From IMG/VR virus record IMGVR_UViG_3300021368_000130, positions 1 to 28,654 of that record: 28,654 nt of DNA, one strand, 5' to 3'. The position numbers and the translations under genes were made by a program. The notes under the pieces are model-generated. The model was not told where the DNA came from. It was given only the letters and a program-made list of their open reading frames with translations, and ran no database searches. Source of the stretch: a virus. Positions 14,090 through 22,100 of this stretch are shown here, piece after piece (position 1 is the stretch's first letter; each line of letters begins with the position of its first letter).

Positions 14090-15031
14090 TTATTTGAATT
14101 CACAACCCATCATCACCTCAGTCAGGCAAGCAAGAAGATTGACTTCTTGATCAGCAACAAATGCAATTTGATACTGATATTTTGCAAGGATCAAGACTGC
14201 TTCAGGAATGTACTTAGGTTTGATTTGCTCATACAAAAGATTGTAGATCTTTCTCATGACAATGTTAGGATCATTGTCGATGTTCTCTACAACCCACTTG
14301 CGTACAGTTGTGAACTCTTTGTTCTTAAGAGCTGCTAGCAGTTGATCTAGATTGATGTCAGCAATATCAACCAGGATGTCTGTGTCAATCTTACCTGATG
14401 CTGAGTGACGCTGAGTCTCATTGATCAAGCGACGCCAGTCAGGGAAGTAACGACCAATGAGTTTGACAAGGATCTTATCCTCATACTCAATCTCATTCTC
14501 GTCAAGAATTTCTTTCAAGCGACCAAAGAACTGCGCTTGAAGTTTCTGCTGCTGTGCCTTAGCGATACGAAAGTCAACAACTGTGCATCGTGAGTGCAGC
14601 GGTTCAATGATCTTGTTCTGGAAGTTACAAGTGAAGATGAATCGGCAGTTGCTGTGAAACTCCTCCACAAAGGCACGTAGCGAGAGTTGCACGTCATGGG
14701 TGGTGTTGTCTGCCTCGTCGATGATAACGACCTTGTGGGGTGCCCCACCGACAAGAGAGACTGTGGATGCGAACGTCTTGACGCGGTTGCGAACTGTGTC
14801 AATGAAACGTCCTTCATCAGACCCGTTGATGACGATGTAAGAGGCACCGATCTCCTCACACAACGCTTTAGCAACAGTAGTCTTGCCGACGCCTGCAGAC
14901 CCCAGGAGAAGCAGGTTAGGGATCTCTCCCTGCTCTACAAATCCTTGGAATGGTTTCTTGAGGTTGTCAGGCAGAATGCAGTCATCAATTTTTTGGGGAC
15001 GATACTGCTCAACCCACAGAAACTTCTTCAT
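14090..15031 (-). CDS. gp44: Clamp loader large subunit (gp44)
   Basis: A 313-residue AAA+ ATPase of the RFC/DnaX family that, with gp62, opens the gp45 clamp and places it on primer-template DNA. Walker A GSAGVGKTT at 44-52, Walker B VVIIDEADN at 101-109 and the SRC arginine-finger motif at 147-149 are all intact. N-terminal WVEQYRPQKIDDCILP is the usual RFC box II. Length matches T4 gp44 (319). The ATG at 15031 overlaps the gp45 stop (TGATG) and is preceded by GGAG five bases upstream. Confidence 0.97.
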   Translation of the reverse strand: MKKFLWVEQYRPQKIDDCILPDNLKKPFQGFVEQGEIPNLLLLGSAGVGKTTVAKALCEEIGASYIVINGSDEGRFIDTVRNRVKTFASTVSLVGGAPHKVVIIDEADNTTHDVQLSLRAFVEEFHSNCRFIFTCNFQNKIIEPLHSRCTVVDFRIAKAQQQKLQAQFFGRLKEILDENEIEYEDKILVKLIGRYFPDWRRLINETQRHSASGKIDTDILVDIADINLDQLLAALKNKEFTTVRKWVVENIDNDPNIVMRKIYNLLYEQIKPKYIPEAVLILAKYQYQIAFVADQEVNLLACLTEVMMGCEFK

Positions 15032-15696
15032 CAAAACTCCAATGCAATATAATAAACAAGATCAAGTCGCTGGTGACGCCACTCAGAAACAAGATGCTTA
15101 GACACCTTAACATGATAGTCGCCTGGTTGCAGGCGAAGGTGTTCCACTTTGAGGACTAGTTCATAATCCCCTGTCGTGTCTCCTGCGATAGTCTGGCAAT
15201 AGTCATTGCTAGTTTCGTTCTCGGAGTCACGAAGATACAGACTGATTTCATTATTCTCAGACTTGAAAACCAGATCAGTCAGATTGTAAACTGCTGCTGC
15301 TTTCTGTAGAGAAGTAATATCTTCCCAAGTAATATTGAAATCAATATCAGCACCAGGGAACTTAATGTTCTTCTCAGGAGCAGACTTGAGAGTGATCTCA
15401 GGATCCGAGAAGAAGTATTTGGCAGAACGACCGCGACTACGGATAGTCACATAGTTCTCGTTATCAAATTCCAGAACTGGATTCTGGAAGAGAGTCAGAC
15501 CAGCAAGGAACTGGTTCAGATCATAGATACCAAACGTCTGAGGAAAACTCTCTTCACATGAATATTGTGCAAGAGCATTCTCTCCAACGCTGATTGTCTT
15601 CAGTTGATTACCCTCACGAATAAGAATAGAACTATTGATTGTTGAATAGTTCTTAAGCACCTGAAGAGTTTGTTCAGAAAGAATCACTTTATTCAT
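15031..15696 (-). CDS. gp45: Sliding clamp (gp45)
   Basis: A 221-residue DNA polymerase processivity factor that trimerises as a ring on DNA and, in T4-like phages, is also the moving activator of late transcription together with gp55. Recognisable blocks: LKNYSTINSSILIREGNQ near the start, FGIYDLNQFLAGLTLF (the T4 AIYDLNGFLGILSL region), and LRLQPGDYHVKVS near the end (T4 MKMQPGNYKLLLW). Length equals T4 gp45 (228) closely. The ATG overlaps the preceding gene (ATGA) and the stop overlaps gp44. Confidence 0.95.
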   Translation of the reverse strand: MNKVILSEQTLQVLKNYSTINSSILIREGNQLKTISVGENALAQYSCEESFPQTFGIYDLNQFLAGLTLFQNPVLEFDNENYVTIRSRGRSAKYFFSDPEITLKSAPEKNIKFPGADIDFNITWEDITSLQKAAAVYNLTDLVFKSENNEISLYLRDSENETSNDYCQTIAGDTTGDYELVLKVEHLRLQPGDYHVKVSKHLVSEWRHQRLDLVYYIALEF

Positions 15697-15977
15697 TGAT
15701 TGTAGGTTTCGGTAATAGCGGTCTTGTCACTGAAGTGGAGAAGCAGCAGTGCATAGTGGAGGATCTTGATGATGTCACGTCGTGCAGTGCCTTTCTTATC
15801 GTAGCGAGAAGCATACTTCAGGATGTTGCTACGGCAGAATGCCTCAGCATCACCGACTGCTTCAATGAGATCTAGCGTTTGAATGCTGTCATTACCAGCA
15901 GAATAGTGTTGTCCATAAGTTCCAGTGATGTAGTCACGTAGCTCTTGAATGAGAGCGTCTTCATTATATTTGTTCAT
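15693..15977 (-). CDS. DUF3310/SaV-like small protein
   Basis: A 94-residue protein. The segment YGQHYSAGNDSIQTLDLIEA followed by FCRSNILKYASRYDKKGTAR and RDIIKILHYALLLL matches what I recall of the DUF3310 (SaV-like) phage family: HY near the start, then the N-x-x-KY-x-x-R...KG...D-x-x-K signature. Members are all-helical, common in phages of many hosts, and often carried as nucleotide kinase, without good biochemical support that I know of. The resemblance of its helices to MazG-type folds is worth noting but unproven. It overlaps the start of gp45 by four bases, so it may affect clamp translation. Confidence 0.75.
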   Translation of the reverse strand: MNKYNEDALIQELRDYITGTYGQHYSAGNDSIQTLDLIEAVGDAEAFCRSNILKYASRYDKKGTARRDIIKILHYALLLLHFSDKTAITETYNQ

Positions 15978-16144
15978 TTACCCCAGATGTACTCAATGTT
16001 GTCATGATAGCACTCAAAGATGGTGCCGTCAATTGCTTGCATGGTGAGTTTGATTCCCTCACCGCCCATAATCTTACCAGACTTGAAGTCGCAATTTTTT
16101 AGGATTGCGACTTGTCCAACATAACCATGAAATTTATCACTCAT
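15974..16144 (-). CDS. Small SH3-like beta protein (56 residues)
   Basis: The start is the ATG at 16144, just before the cobS-like stop, with GGAGG about six bases upstream; an earlier in-frame start would lie within the ATPase gene and gives an unlikely Arg-rich sequence. The protein, MSDKFHGYVGQVAILKNCDF then KSGKIMGGEGIKLTMQAIDG and TIFECYHDNIEYIWGK, is nearly all beta and resembles a small SH3-type barrel. It overlaps both neighbours by a few bases. Function unknown. Confidence 0.75.
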   Translation of the reverse strand: MSDKFHGYVGQVAILKNCDFKSGKIMGGEGIKLTMQAIDGTIFECYHDNIEYIWGK

Positions 16145-17219
16145 TGTCTTCCTCCATCTCAACGTTTTCATCGAGTTTGGTGTACAGATCAAGGAACAGA
16201 GTCTTGGTCTCCTCATCGAAGCGGTTGACACAGACCTTGATCGCTTTCATGCGGTCACCCCAAATGGCATACGCACGAATGATGTGAGACAGGCGGCGAG
16301 TAGAAACAACTTCGTCAACACCACCATCGGCAAACGTTTTGCGAATAACATCTGCCCAGTCTGCAAGTTTACCATAGAACTCAGTGTCAGTCAATCCAAT
16401 AGTAGCACCCAGGCGGTCAAGAATCTTGGTTTCAATCTTAGGAGTCGGATACTCCTGCTCAAAAGTCAAGGCAAAACGCTCAAGGAATGCCTCATTAAGC
16501 ACATTGGTGCCAATGAAACGACCATCATCAGAACCCTTGCCCTTAGTGTTGGCAGTAGCGATGATGTTGAAACCAGCAGCGGGTTTCACATAGCGACCAG
16601 TCTTCTTCAGGAAAAGACCCTTACCTTCCAGAATAGATTGCAGACACATGATCTTGTTAGAGGCAAGATCAACCTCGTCTAGAAGCAGCACAGCTCCGCG
16701 TTGAAGAGCCTCCACGACGGGTCCGTTATGCCAGACAGTTTCGCCATTAACAAGACGGAAACCACCAATAAGATCATCTTCGTCAGTCTCAATGGTGATG
16801 TTTACACGAATGATTTCTCTATTTAGAGCAGCACATGCTTGTTCAACACCAAGAGTTTTGCCGTTTCCAGACATACCAGTGATGAACACAGGGTAAAACA
16901 TCTTAGATTGGATAATCTTCTTCACATCAGTGAAGTTACCGAACGGGACAAAAGTGTCGTCTTTTTCGGGAATAAGGTTTTGCTCCACAGCAGGCAGTGC
17001 TGCAGGTGCTTCAAAAGTTTGCTCCAGTTTCTCTTGGAGAGTAAGGTTCCACTTACCACGACCCACATTGTAATCACGAATGCGCTTAACAGCAGTAGGA
17101 TAGGTAACACCAAAGTGGTCGCAAGCAGAACGAACGTGATCGGCATTGATATCGCTTCCGAAATTTTCGGACAGATAAGAAGTAAGTTGTGTAGTGGTCA
17201 GGTCAGACTTGGCGGGCAT
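16137..17219 (-). CDS. cobS: CobS-like MoxR-family AAA+ ATPase
   Basis: A 360-residue AAA+ ATPase. An N-terminal helical region (1-60) precedes the ATPase core: Walker A GMSGNGKT at 115-122, Walker B VLLLDEVDLA at 177-186, sensor-1 IIATANTKG at 219-227, and an arginine-rich helix RRLSHIIRAYA near the end. The TANTKGKGS segment is typical of CobS, the ATPase subunit of cobaltochelatase, and of MoxR proteins that pair with VWA-domain partners. Cyanophages carry it commonly as cobS. Here the partner gene directly upstream encodes a VWA protein. Whether it truly serves cobalamin synthesis is uncertain; a MoxR-type chaperone role is equally consistent. No good ribosome binding site is visible. Confidence 0.9.
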   Translation of the reverse strand: MPAKSDLTTTQLTSYLSENFGSDINADHVRSACDHFGVTYPTAVKRIRDYNVGRGKWNLTLQEKLEQTFEAPAALPAVEQNLIPEKDDTFVPFGNFTDVKKIIQSKMFYPVFITGMSGNGKTLGVEQACAALNREIIRVNITIETDEDDLIGGFRLVNGETVWHNGPVVEALQRGAVLLLDEVDLASNKIMCLQSILEGKGLFLKKTGRYVKPAAGFNIIATANTKGKGSDDGRFIGTNVLNEAFLERFALTFEQEYPTPKIETKILDRLGATIGLTDTEFYGKLADWADVIRKTFADGGVDEVVSTRRLSHIIRAYAIWGDRMKAIKVCVNRFDEETKTLFLDLYTKLDENVEMEEDNE

Positions 17220-17240
17220 TGGTTTGTTTCGTATGAAGTA

Positions 17241-17268
17241 AGTATAGGGCAGAGTGGGGTAGAGTCAG
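17241..17268 (-). promoter_or_regulatory. Possible sigma70-type promoter upstream of cobS
   Basis: On the minus strand CTGACT (17268-17263), a 16-base spacer and TATACT (17246-17241) lie 22 bases upstream of the cobS-like ATG. The -10 is good and the -35 matches TTGACA at four of six positions. Confidence 0.45.
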
Positions 17269-17270
17269 GG

Positions 17271-17288
17271 GCATAGTGGACACTATGC
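17271..17288 (-). other. Inverted repeat at the end of the VWA gene
   Basis: GCATAGTG/CACTATGC is a perfect eight-base inverted repeat separated by two bases, covering the TAG stop of the VWA gene. No T run follows, so it is not a standard terminator. It could be an RNA-processing hairpin or an operator next to the putative promoter at 17241-17268. Confidence 0.5.
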
Positions 17289-19409
17289 GATCTGACTGAT
17301 GAAGTTGTTTAGGATGACTTTGTTGTTTTGCTTTGTCTTAAGCATCTTGCGAAATGCAGCGCGAACAGCAGTCTTAGAAGAACCAGCATCCACATCAAGA
17401 GTTGCCTCTTGGGTAGAAGTTTTTCCAGACATCACATAGAGAGCATCATATGCAAGAGGGTTAGGAAGGATAACAGATTTAGTTTTTTTCCAATCCTTAT
17501 ACAATTTATCAAGTCCATCCACAGAATCGGAACAATAGCGACGATAAAAACTAGAGAGACCTGATCCACCATCAAGGAGACGAATGCCCATGACATTGAC
17601 ACTGGGGTGAGTTTCTTTCAGATTCTGAATAAAGATGTTGGTTTGCTCAGTCCAACCATCCAATTTATTATAAGTACGACCAAGTTTTTTGTCACGCAAA
17701 ACTACATCACCACCATCAACGCGGCGAGCAACAACATGTGTTTCTTCATCATGATACTGAACCTCACAACCATATGCAGAACTACAGGATTCACCATCAG
17801 TCAAAATACAAAGGTTGACATTGCTGACACCAGAAGTTTTTTGAAACTCAGGAATGATCGACTTCATAACAAGAACAGATTCATTAAGGGGAGTACCAGA
17901 CAAACCCAATCCAAGTGTTTGACTATAAGTAACATAGTAACAAATAGCAGACACTTCACGGAACATGTTTACACACTGACGTTCCCAGTCTTTAGAGTTA
18001 GAACGAGAAGAAAGAATGTTCATCATACGGAAGAAAGACTTACTAACATAAATCTCATTCTTCTTCATGTTGCTGCGATCATTGTGGTACTCATCATCGC
18101 GAGATGCAGTGCTATTACTCATTGAACGTTCAGCAGCAACCCACTCATTAGTGAAAGCATAAACCTCAAAAGGAATGTTGACCTTCTTACAGAACATACA
18201 CAAGATCATCAGTTGCTTGAGAGTAGGCATCAACGTGGTGCCCATAGAACCAGACCAGTCAAGAATAAACAAGAGACCATGATTCTTTCCCTCAGGAAGG
18301 ATAGTCACTTTTTTGAACAGATCATCGCTATACTTATAAGTATGAAGAACTCCACAATCAAGCACACCAGTGCGAGAAGTCATTGAACGAGAGTATGCTT
18401 CTGCTGCTTTCTTACACTCAAACTCTTTTACAAGGTAGTTAACTTCTTTCTGAATAGATTTTTTAAAGTCTTTATATTGAGAGTCTACCCAATCATAAGA
18501 AGACTTGTCTTCTGCAGAGCACTCATCAATCCAGTTATGAATCGTTTGCCAATCAACAACATAATCAGAAGGATTTACAAAAGGGATGTCAACATACTGG
18601 GTGCGACTATATGTTTTGCTGCTGAGACCTTCGGAAGAAGAATCAAAGTTTGACTGAGTATCAGACTCGGAAAGATCACCACCCCCTTGACCAGGGACTT
18701 CTTCTCGTTCTTCATCATCCCATTCTTCATAGTCAGTATTATCAGGACCTAAATCGGGACGACCTTCTTCGTGCTGCTCAGATTGTTCGTCATCGTTACT
18801 TTGGGTTTCAGACGGAGAGGATCCACCATCGCTGCCAGACTGAGGAACATTAGCGAGTTCCTCCATCTTCTTCTGTTCTGCTTTAGCGAACTCCCAGATT
18901 TTTTCTGCTGCTGCAACTGCTTCGTCGAAGGTCTCTGCTGCTGCAGTCATGGTAACAAATTCTTTTTCTTCATCAGAAAAAGGAATCATAACAGAAGCAC
19001 CAATCTTGAAATGCAGATTGATACGATCAATAAGTTTTAGTGCGTCAAGGTTTTCTCCCTCAATACCAAAGAAGTCATCTTCATGCATCTCACGATACCC
19101 ATTGAAGAATGCTTTACGAAGACCAGGATAGCGACGCTTCATCAACTTCTCAATGCGAGCATCCTCAGTGATGTTCACATAGTCTTTCGGGCAATTAAAA
19201 TTACCCCATGAATCTGTATAGAGAGCGTGCCCAACTTCGTGACCAACCAGTAGGTCATAGACTGTAGCGGATGCACGATCCCACTTGGGCAGAGTCAGAA
19301 TACGATTGGAAACATCAAAGGAAGCAGTGGAGCAGTTGCGATGCTCTACCACAAGGTTCTCGGTGGCAAGCAGTTTGGCAAGGTTGCCTTTGATCTCTTG
19401 AGTAAGCAT
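17283..19409 (-). CDS. CobT-like VWA protein with N-terminal zincin motif
   Basis: A 708-residue protein from the ATG at 19409 (GGAAGA upstream); an in-frame GTG 66 bases earlier lies inside a terminator. N-terminal domain: LLVGHEVGHALYTD with HEVGH at 57-61, followed about 20 residues later by NITEDARIEKLMKRRYPGLR, giving the HExxH...E metal-site pattern seen in CobT-like proteins and zincin metalloproteases. Residues about 185-270 are a strongly acidic, Ser/Gln-rich linker. The C-terminal VWA domain has a MIDAS DWSGS at 384-388 (LLFILDWSGSMGTT) and a later LCILTDGES. CobT is the VWA subunit that works with CobS in cobaltochelatase, and the cobS-like gene follows directly. A protease or chaperone-adaptor role is also possible. 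Confidence 0.85.
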   Translation of the reverse strand: MLTQEIKGNLAKLLATENLVVEHRNCSTASFDVSNRILTLPKWDRASATVYDLLVGHEVGHALYTDSWGNFNCPKDYVNITEDARIEKLMKRRYPGLRKAFFNGYREMHEDDFFGIEGENLDALKLIDRINLHFKIGASVMIPFSDEEKEFVTMTAAAETFDEAVAAAEKIWEFAKAEQKKMEELANVPQSGSDGGSSPSETQSNDDEQSEQHEEGRPDLGPDNTDYEEWDDEEREEVPGQGGGDLSESDTQSNFDSSSEGLSSKTYSRTQYVDIPFVNPSDYVVDWQTIHNWIDECSAEDKSSYDWVDSQYKDFKKSIQKEVNYLVKEFECKKAAEAYSRSMTSRTGVLDCGVLHTYKYSDDLFKKVTILPEGKNHGLLFILDWSGSMGTTLMPTLKQLMILCMFCKKVNIPFEVYAFTNEWVAAERSMSNSTASRDDEYHNDRSNMKKNEIYVSKSFFRMMNILSSRSNSKDWERQCVNMFREVSAICYYVTYSQTLGLGLSGTPLNESVLVMKSIIPEFQKTSGVSNVNLCILTDGESCSSAYGCEVQYHDEETHVVARRVDGGDVVLRDKKLGRTYNKLDGWTEQTNIFIQNLKETHPSVNVMGIRLLDGGSGLSSFYRRYCSDSVDGLDKLYKDWKKTKSVILPNPLAYDALYVMSGKTSTQEATLDVDAGSSKTAVRAAFRKMLKTKQNNKVILNNFISQIA

Positions 19410-19440
19410 GGCGTCTTCCGTCGATGCACATACTATATAC

Positions 19441-19470
19441 GCAAAAAGGGGGACCCGAAGACCCCCCTGT
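19441..19470 (-). terminator. Rho-independent terminator with UUCG tetraloop
   Basis: On the minus strand GGGGGGTC-TTCG-GGTCCCCC folds as an eight-pair stem (two G-U pairs) with a C(UUCG)G loop and five T residues after it. It lies nine bases after the 2OG oxygenase stop and separates the gp55-gp46 transcript from the VWA/AAA+ genes. Confidence 0.9.
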
Positions 19471-19477
19471 GACACTA

Positions 19478-20110
19478 CTAGTATTGGAACGTGCTGTCCT
19501 GCATACCCACATCACCCTTTGGCATAACGTTAAATGCTAAGGCGTTGCGAGTCCATTCAGACTTATGCCTCAGAACCTTATGCCTCAGATCACTGGGGAA
19601 CAAAAGGATCATAGCTTTATCTGGCGTGAAATTCCAACAATAAGAATTAAAGAAATTGAATTCCATCGTCTGAACACATATGTTACTAGGATTAGAATCA
19701 GCAAACTGAATTGCAGAACTTCCCTCATCATATTCACCATAATAAATGATGCCACTTAACCAAGAATTGCTGTGCATATGTTCTTCACAGAATCCACCTT
19801 CATATGTTCTAGTGAACCATGAGGTTGTAAACTGAACCTCACAAAGATATCCCATTGTCTTGATAACATAATCAAGAACAATATTATGCAGTTGTTCTTT
19901 CACCTTTTCATTTAGATCAAGAACATTTTTCTGTGCTGATACGGCACCATTAGTTCCATCACTACCATCATCTTCTCTCCAGTCACACTGGAGTGCCATT
20001 TCCTGAAGATCTAAACACATTTCATCAGGAACGTGATGAAGAGAAACTGCCTTTGCAAACAAAGGAAATATCTCCCACCCATCATTTGTTCTAAGACTTG
20101 GATATGTCAT
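19478..20110 (-). CDS. Putative 2OG-Fe(II) oxygenase
   Basis: A 210-residue protein of the non-haem iron, 2-oxoglutarate-dependent dioxygenase superfamily, resembling the short phage group with an H-x-H-x-x-S-x-L-S-G motif. EEHMHSNSWLSGIIYYG (109-125) carries the first metal ligands and start of the jelly roll. FPSDLRHKVLRH (171-182) carries the distal His177, and the following R188 in TRNALAFNVMP fits the 2-oxoglutarate-binding Arg. Substrate unknown; such cyanophage enzymes may hydroxylate proteins or bases. The ATG overlaps the gp46 stop (ATGA), so it is co-transcribed with the recombination nuclease, and a terminator follows. Confidence 0.85.
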   Translation of the reverse strand: MTYPSLRTNDGWEIFPLFAKAVSLHHVPDEMCLDLQEMALQCDWREDDGSDGTNGAVSAQKNVLDLNEKVKEQLHNIVLDYVIKTMGYLCEVQFTTSWFTRTYEGGFCEEHMHSNSWLSGIIYYGEYDEGSSAIQFADSNPSNICVQTMEFNFFNSYCWNFTPDKAMILLFPSDLRHKVLRHKSEWTRNALAFNVMPKGDVGMQDSTFQY

Positions 20111-21834
20111 TCGTCAGCAATTGTTTCACGTACTACAGAGAAGTTTTTCACCTTCTCAACATTAAGTGTTCTGTCGTACTTGTCAACCATCTGCTCTTTG
20201 TGAGAGATGACAAATACATTTGTGTTGTCATCAAAATTTCTAAGAATCCAACCGAGGTCACTACCACCCTGCTGGTCAAGAGAACCATCAAAGATCTCAT
20301 CTAGAATAAGGAGGTTAGTATCGACGCTATTCTTAAGTTTAGCAATGCTTCTCCAAGTAAGCAGGAGAGCAATATCAATACGAGCTTTCTCTCCTTCACT
20401 GAAAGAAGCATAAGAGAACTGGTCTCGGTATCTAGATTTAATAGTTTCCTCAAAATTTTCATCAAGACTAAAGTTAACGTAAAACTCCATACCCTGAAGA
20501 TACTGATTAATCAGCTTGTTCATGGTGGGCAGGTACTTCTTGATAATTCTAGTCTTAATTCCATTATCTTTTAACAATTGAGAGGCAACACTTAACACAT
20601 CTTTATCTCGCTTGGAGTCTGTCAACTGTAGATTGAGTTCTTTTTTCTCCTCAACCATTGTCTCCAGTTTAGTGTATGCTACCTTCTTATCCCCGCCACC
20701 AGACTCTAGGTCTTTGATCTCCTTCTCCACACCAAGGATAGACTTGCGAATCTGATTGATAGCAAAGTTTGCTTGGGAAATAGTATTGTTACTATCAGTA
20801 ATTTGAGAAGATAGTTCGTTCCATTTGTAGAAACGTCTTTCTTCTTCACCGATAGCAGCAAGGAGTTCATTATAACCTAGGGTCATTTCATCTAGTTTAC
20901 TTTTACCAGATGCAATTTTGTCGAGTCTAAAATCTTCAGACAAATCTTGTGTACACGTAGGACACACATGATTATCCTCAAAGAACTCATGTTCTTTTTG
21001 ACATGTTTGGATTTTAGAACTTACTTTAATAAGAAATGTGTTTAGTTTCTTAAGTTTATCTGAAGATGTTGAATACTCAGCGATTTGTTCATTGAGTTGT
21101 TCAATAACATTATTTGTTTCTTTAATAAAAACATGTTGTTTGTTTTCTTCTTCTAAGAGACTAGCAATCTTTTCTTCTTTATTAGAAATATCTGCTTTGT
21201 TTTTCTTATCAAGTTCTAACAGATAGTTTTTCTGGAGTTCAATCTTTTCTTTTAAAAGATCCATCTGATAATCAAACTCTTTGAGTTCTTCATTGTTCTC
21301 ACGAATCTTGTCCTTGAGTAGAACATTCATCGTAGAGAAAATCTGAATATCCAGAATGTCTTCGATGATCTCACGGCGTTGTGCAACAGGTAGACGCATG
21401 AACGGAACGAACGTAGACGAACCAAGCACCACAATTTGTGTGAATGACTTATAGTTCATCTTGAGTACGTTCTGCTCAAGATTCTTCTGTTGATCTACTG
21501 CTGTGCTTTCTTGATTCCAAAGTTGATCATTGCAATAGATTTCAAACTTGGCAGGTTTGATACCACGAACAACTTTATATTGGTTTCTACCGATACTGAA
21601 TTCAATTTCAGTATGGCAGTCCTTTTCGTTGATGCTGTTGACCAGCATAGGTTTGTTGATCTTACGAAAAGGTTTACCAAACAAAGCAAAAGTGAGAGCA
21701 TCCAAGATGGTGCTCTTACCTGCTCCGTTCTCACCAACAATCAAATTAGTTTTATTTTGACGAATGTCAACTTCGGTGAAGACGTTCCCTGTAGACAAGA
21801 AATTCTTCCAACGAATTTTTTCAAATACAATCAT
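20107..21834 (-). CDS. gp46: Recombination endonuclease subunit gp46 (SbcC/Rad50-like)
   Basis: A 575-residue SMC-like ATPase that with gp47 resects DNA ends for recombination-dependent replication and helps degrade host DNA. Walker A GENGAGKST at 34-42, a long coiled coil (about 175-430) broken by the zinc hook CPTC at 291-294, the ABC signature FSEGEKARIDIALLL at 478-492, and Walker B NLLILDEIFDGSLD at 507-520. Length is close to T4 gp46 (560). It overlaps the preceding small gene (ATGA) and the following oxygenase gene (ATGA). Confidence 0.97.
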   Translation of the reverse strand: MIVFEKIRWKNFLSTGNVFTEVDIRQNKTNLIVGENGAGKSTILDALTFALFGKPFRKINKPMLVNSINEKDCHTEIEFSIGRNQYKVVRGIKPAKFEIYCNDQLWNQESTAVDQQKNLEQNVLKMNYKSFTQIVVLGSSTFVPFMRLPVAQRREIIEDILDIQIFSTMNVLLKDKIRENNEELKEFDYQMDLLKEKIELQKNYLLELDKKNKADISNKEEKIASLLEEENKQHVFIKETNNVIEQLNEQIAEYSTSSDKLKKLNTFLIKVSSKIQTCQKEHEFFEDNHVCPTCTQDLSEDFRLDKIASGKSKLDEMTLGYNELLAAIGEEERRFYKWNELSSQITDSNNTISQANFAINQIRKSILGVEKEIKDLESGGGDKKVAYTKLETMVEEKKELNLQLTDSKRDKDVLSVASQLLKDNGIKTRIIKKYLPTMNKLINQYLQGMEFYVNFSLDENFEETIKSRYRDQFSYASFSEGEKARIDIALLLTWRSIAKLKNSVDTNLLILDEIFDGSLDQQGGSDLGWILRNFDDNTNVFVISHKEQMVDKYDRTLNVEKVKNFSVVRETIADE

Positions 21835-22100
21835 GCAATGATATCTTCAGGGGGAATCAATAGATCATCTGGAGTAATTATAGCATACTTTTGGTCTCTG
21901 TCCTCACATGCTGTGACAATTACTTCTTCATCAACTTCAGTTATATCAAGAGGAATAGTTCTTTCAGCAAGATCATCCATCAGGATATTATATCTCTCTG
22001 CATCATCATACTCCTGGAAAAGAGGGATGACTTGTTCGCCCACATCATTGACGAGGGAGAAGACGCCAGTCTCTTGTCCTTGGAGTGTGAGGATGTACAT
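21831..22100 (-). CDS. DUF3110-like small protein (cyanobacterial family)
   Basis: An 89-residue protein: MYILTLQGQETGVFSLVNDV, then IPLFQEYDDAERYNILMDDL, then ITEVDEEVIVTACEDRDQKY and an acidic end. The order of elements (hydrophobic strand, GVFSL, a strand leading to EDDAxRY and a helix, then an ITEVDEE..IVTAC strand/helix) matches my memory of DUF3110, a family of short cyanobacterial and plastid proteins of unknown role. It is placed between gp47 and gp46, overlapping both by one to four bases, so it is made in step with the nuclease subunits. A host-derived gene acting on or with the Mre11/Rad50-like complex is one idea; no function is known. Confidence 0.75.
   Translation of the reverse strand: MYILTLQGQETGVFSLVNDVGEQVIPLFQEYDDAERYNILMDDLAERTIPLDITEVDEEVIVTACEDRDQKYAIITPDDLLIPPEDIIA

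Noticed and set aside
16144-16231. Upstream start for the 56-residue SH3-like protein
   Set aside because: The extra residues are an Arg/Ser-rich misreading of the cobS gene; GGAGG points to the ATG at 16144.
16839-17276. Open plus-strand frame of 145 codons opposite cobS
   Set aside because: Shadow of the AAA+ ATPase gene with no supporting signals.
17271-17288. Standard terminator at the end of the VWA gene
   Set aside because: The palindrome lacks a following T run, so it is listed only as an inverted repeat.
17607-18125. Open plus-strand frame of 172 codons opposite the VWA gene
   Set aside because: Shadow of a real gene; translation is low-complexity Ile/Thr/Asn without recognisable features.
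19409-19475. A GTG start giving the VWA protein 22 more residues
   Set aside because: The added codons lie within the UUCG terminator hairpin; ATG 19409 has a plausible ribosome binding site.
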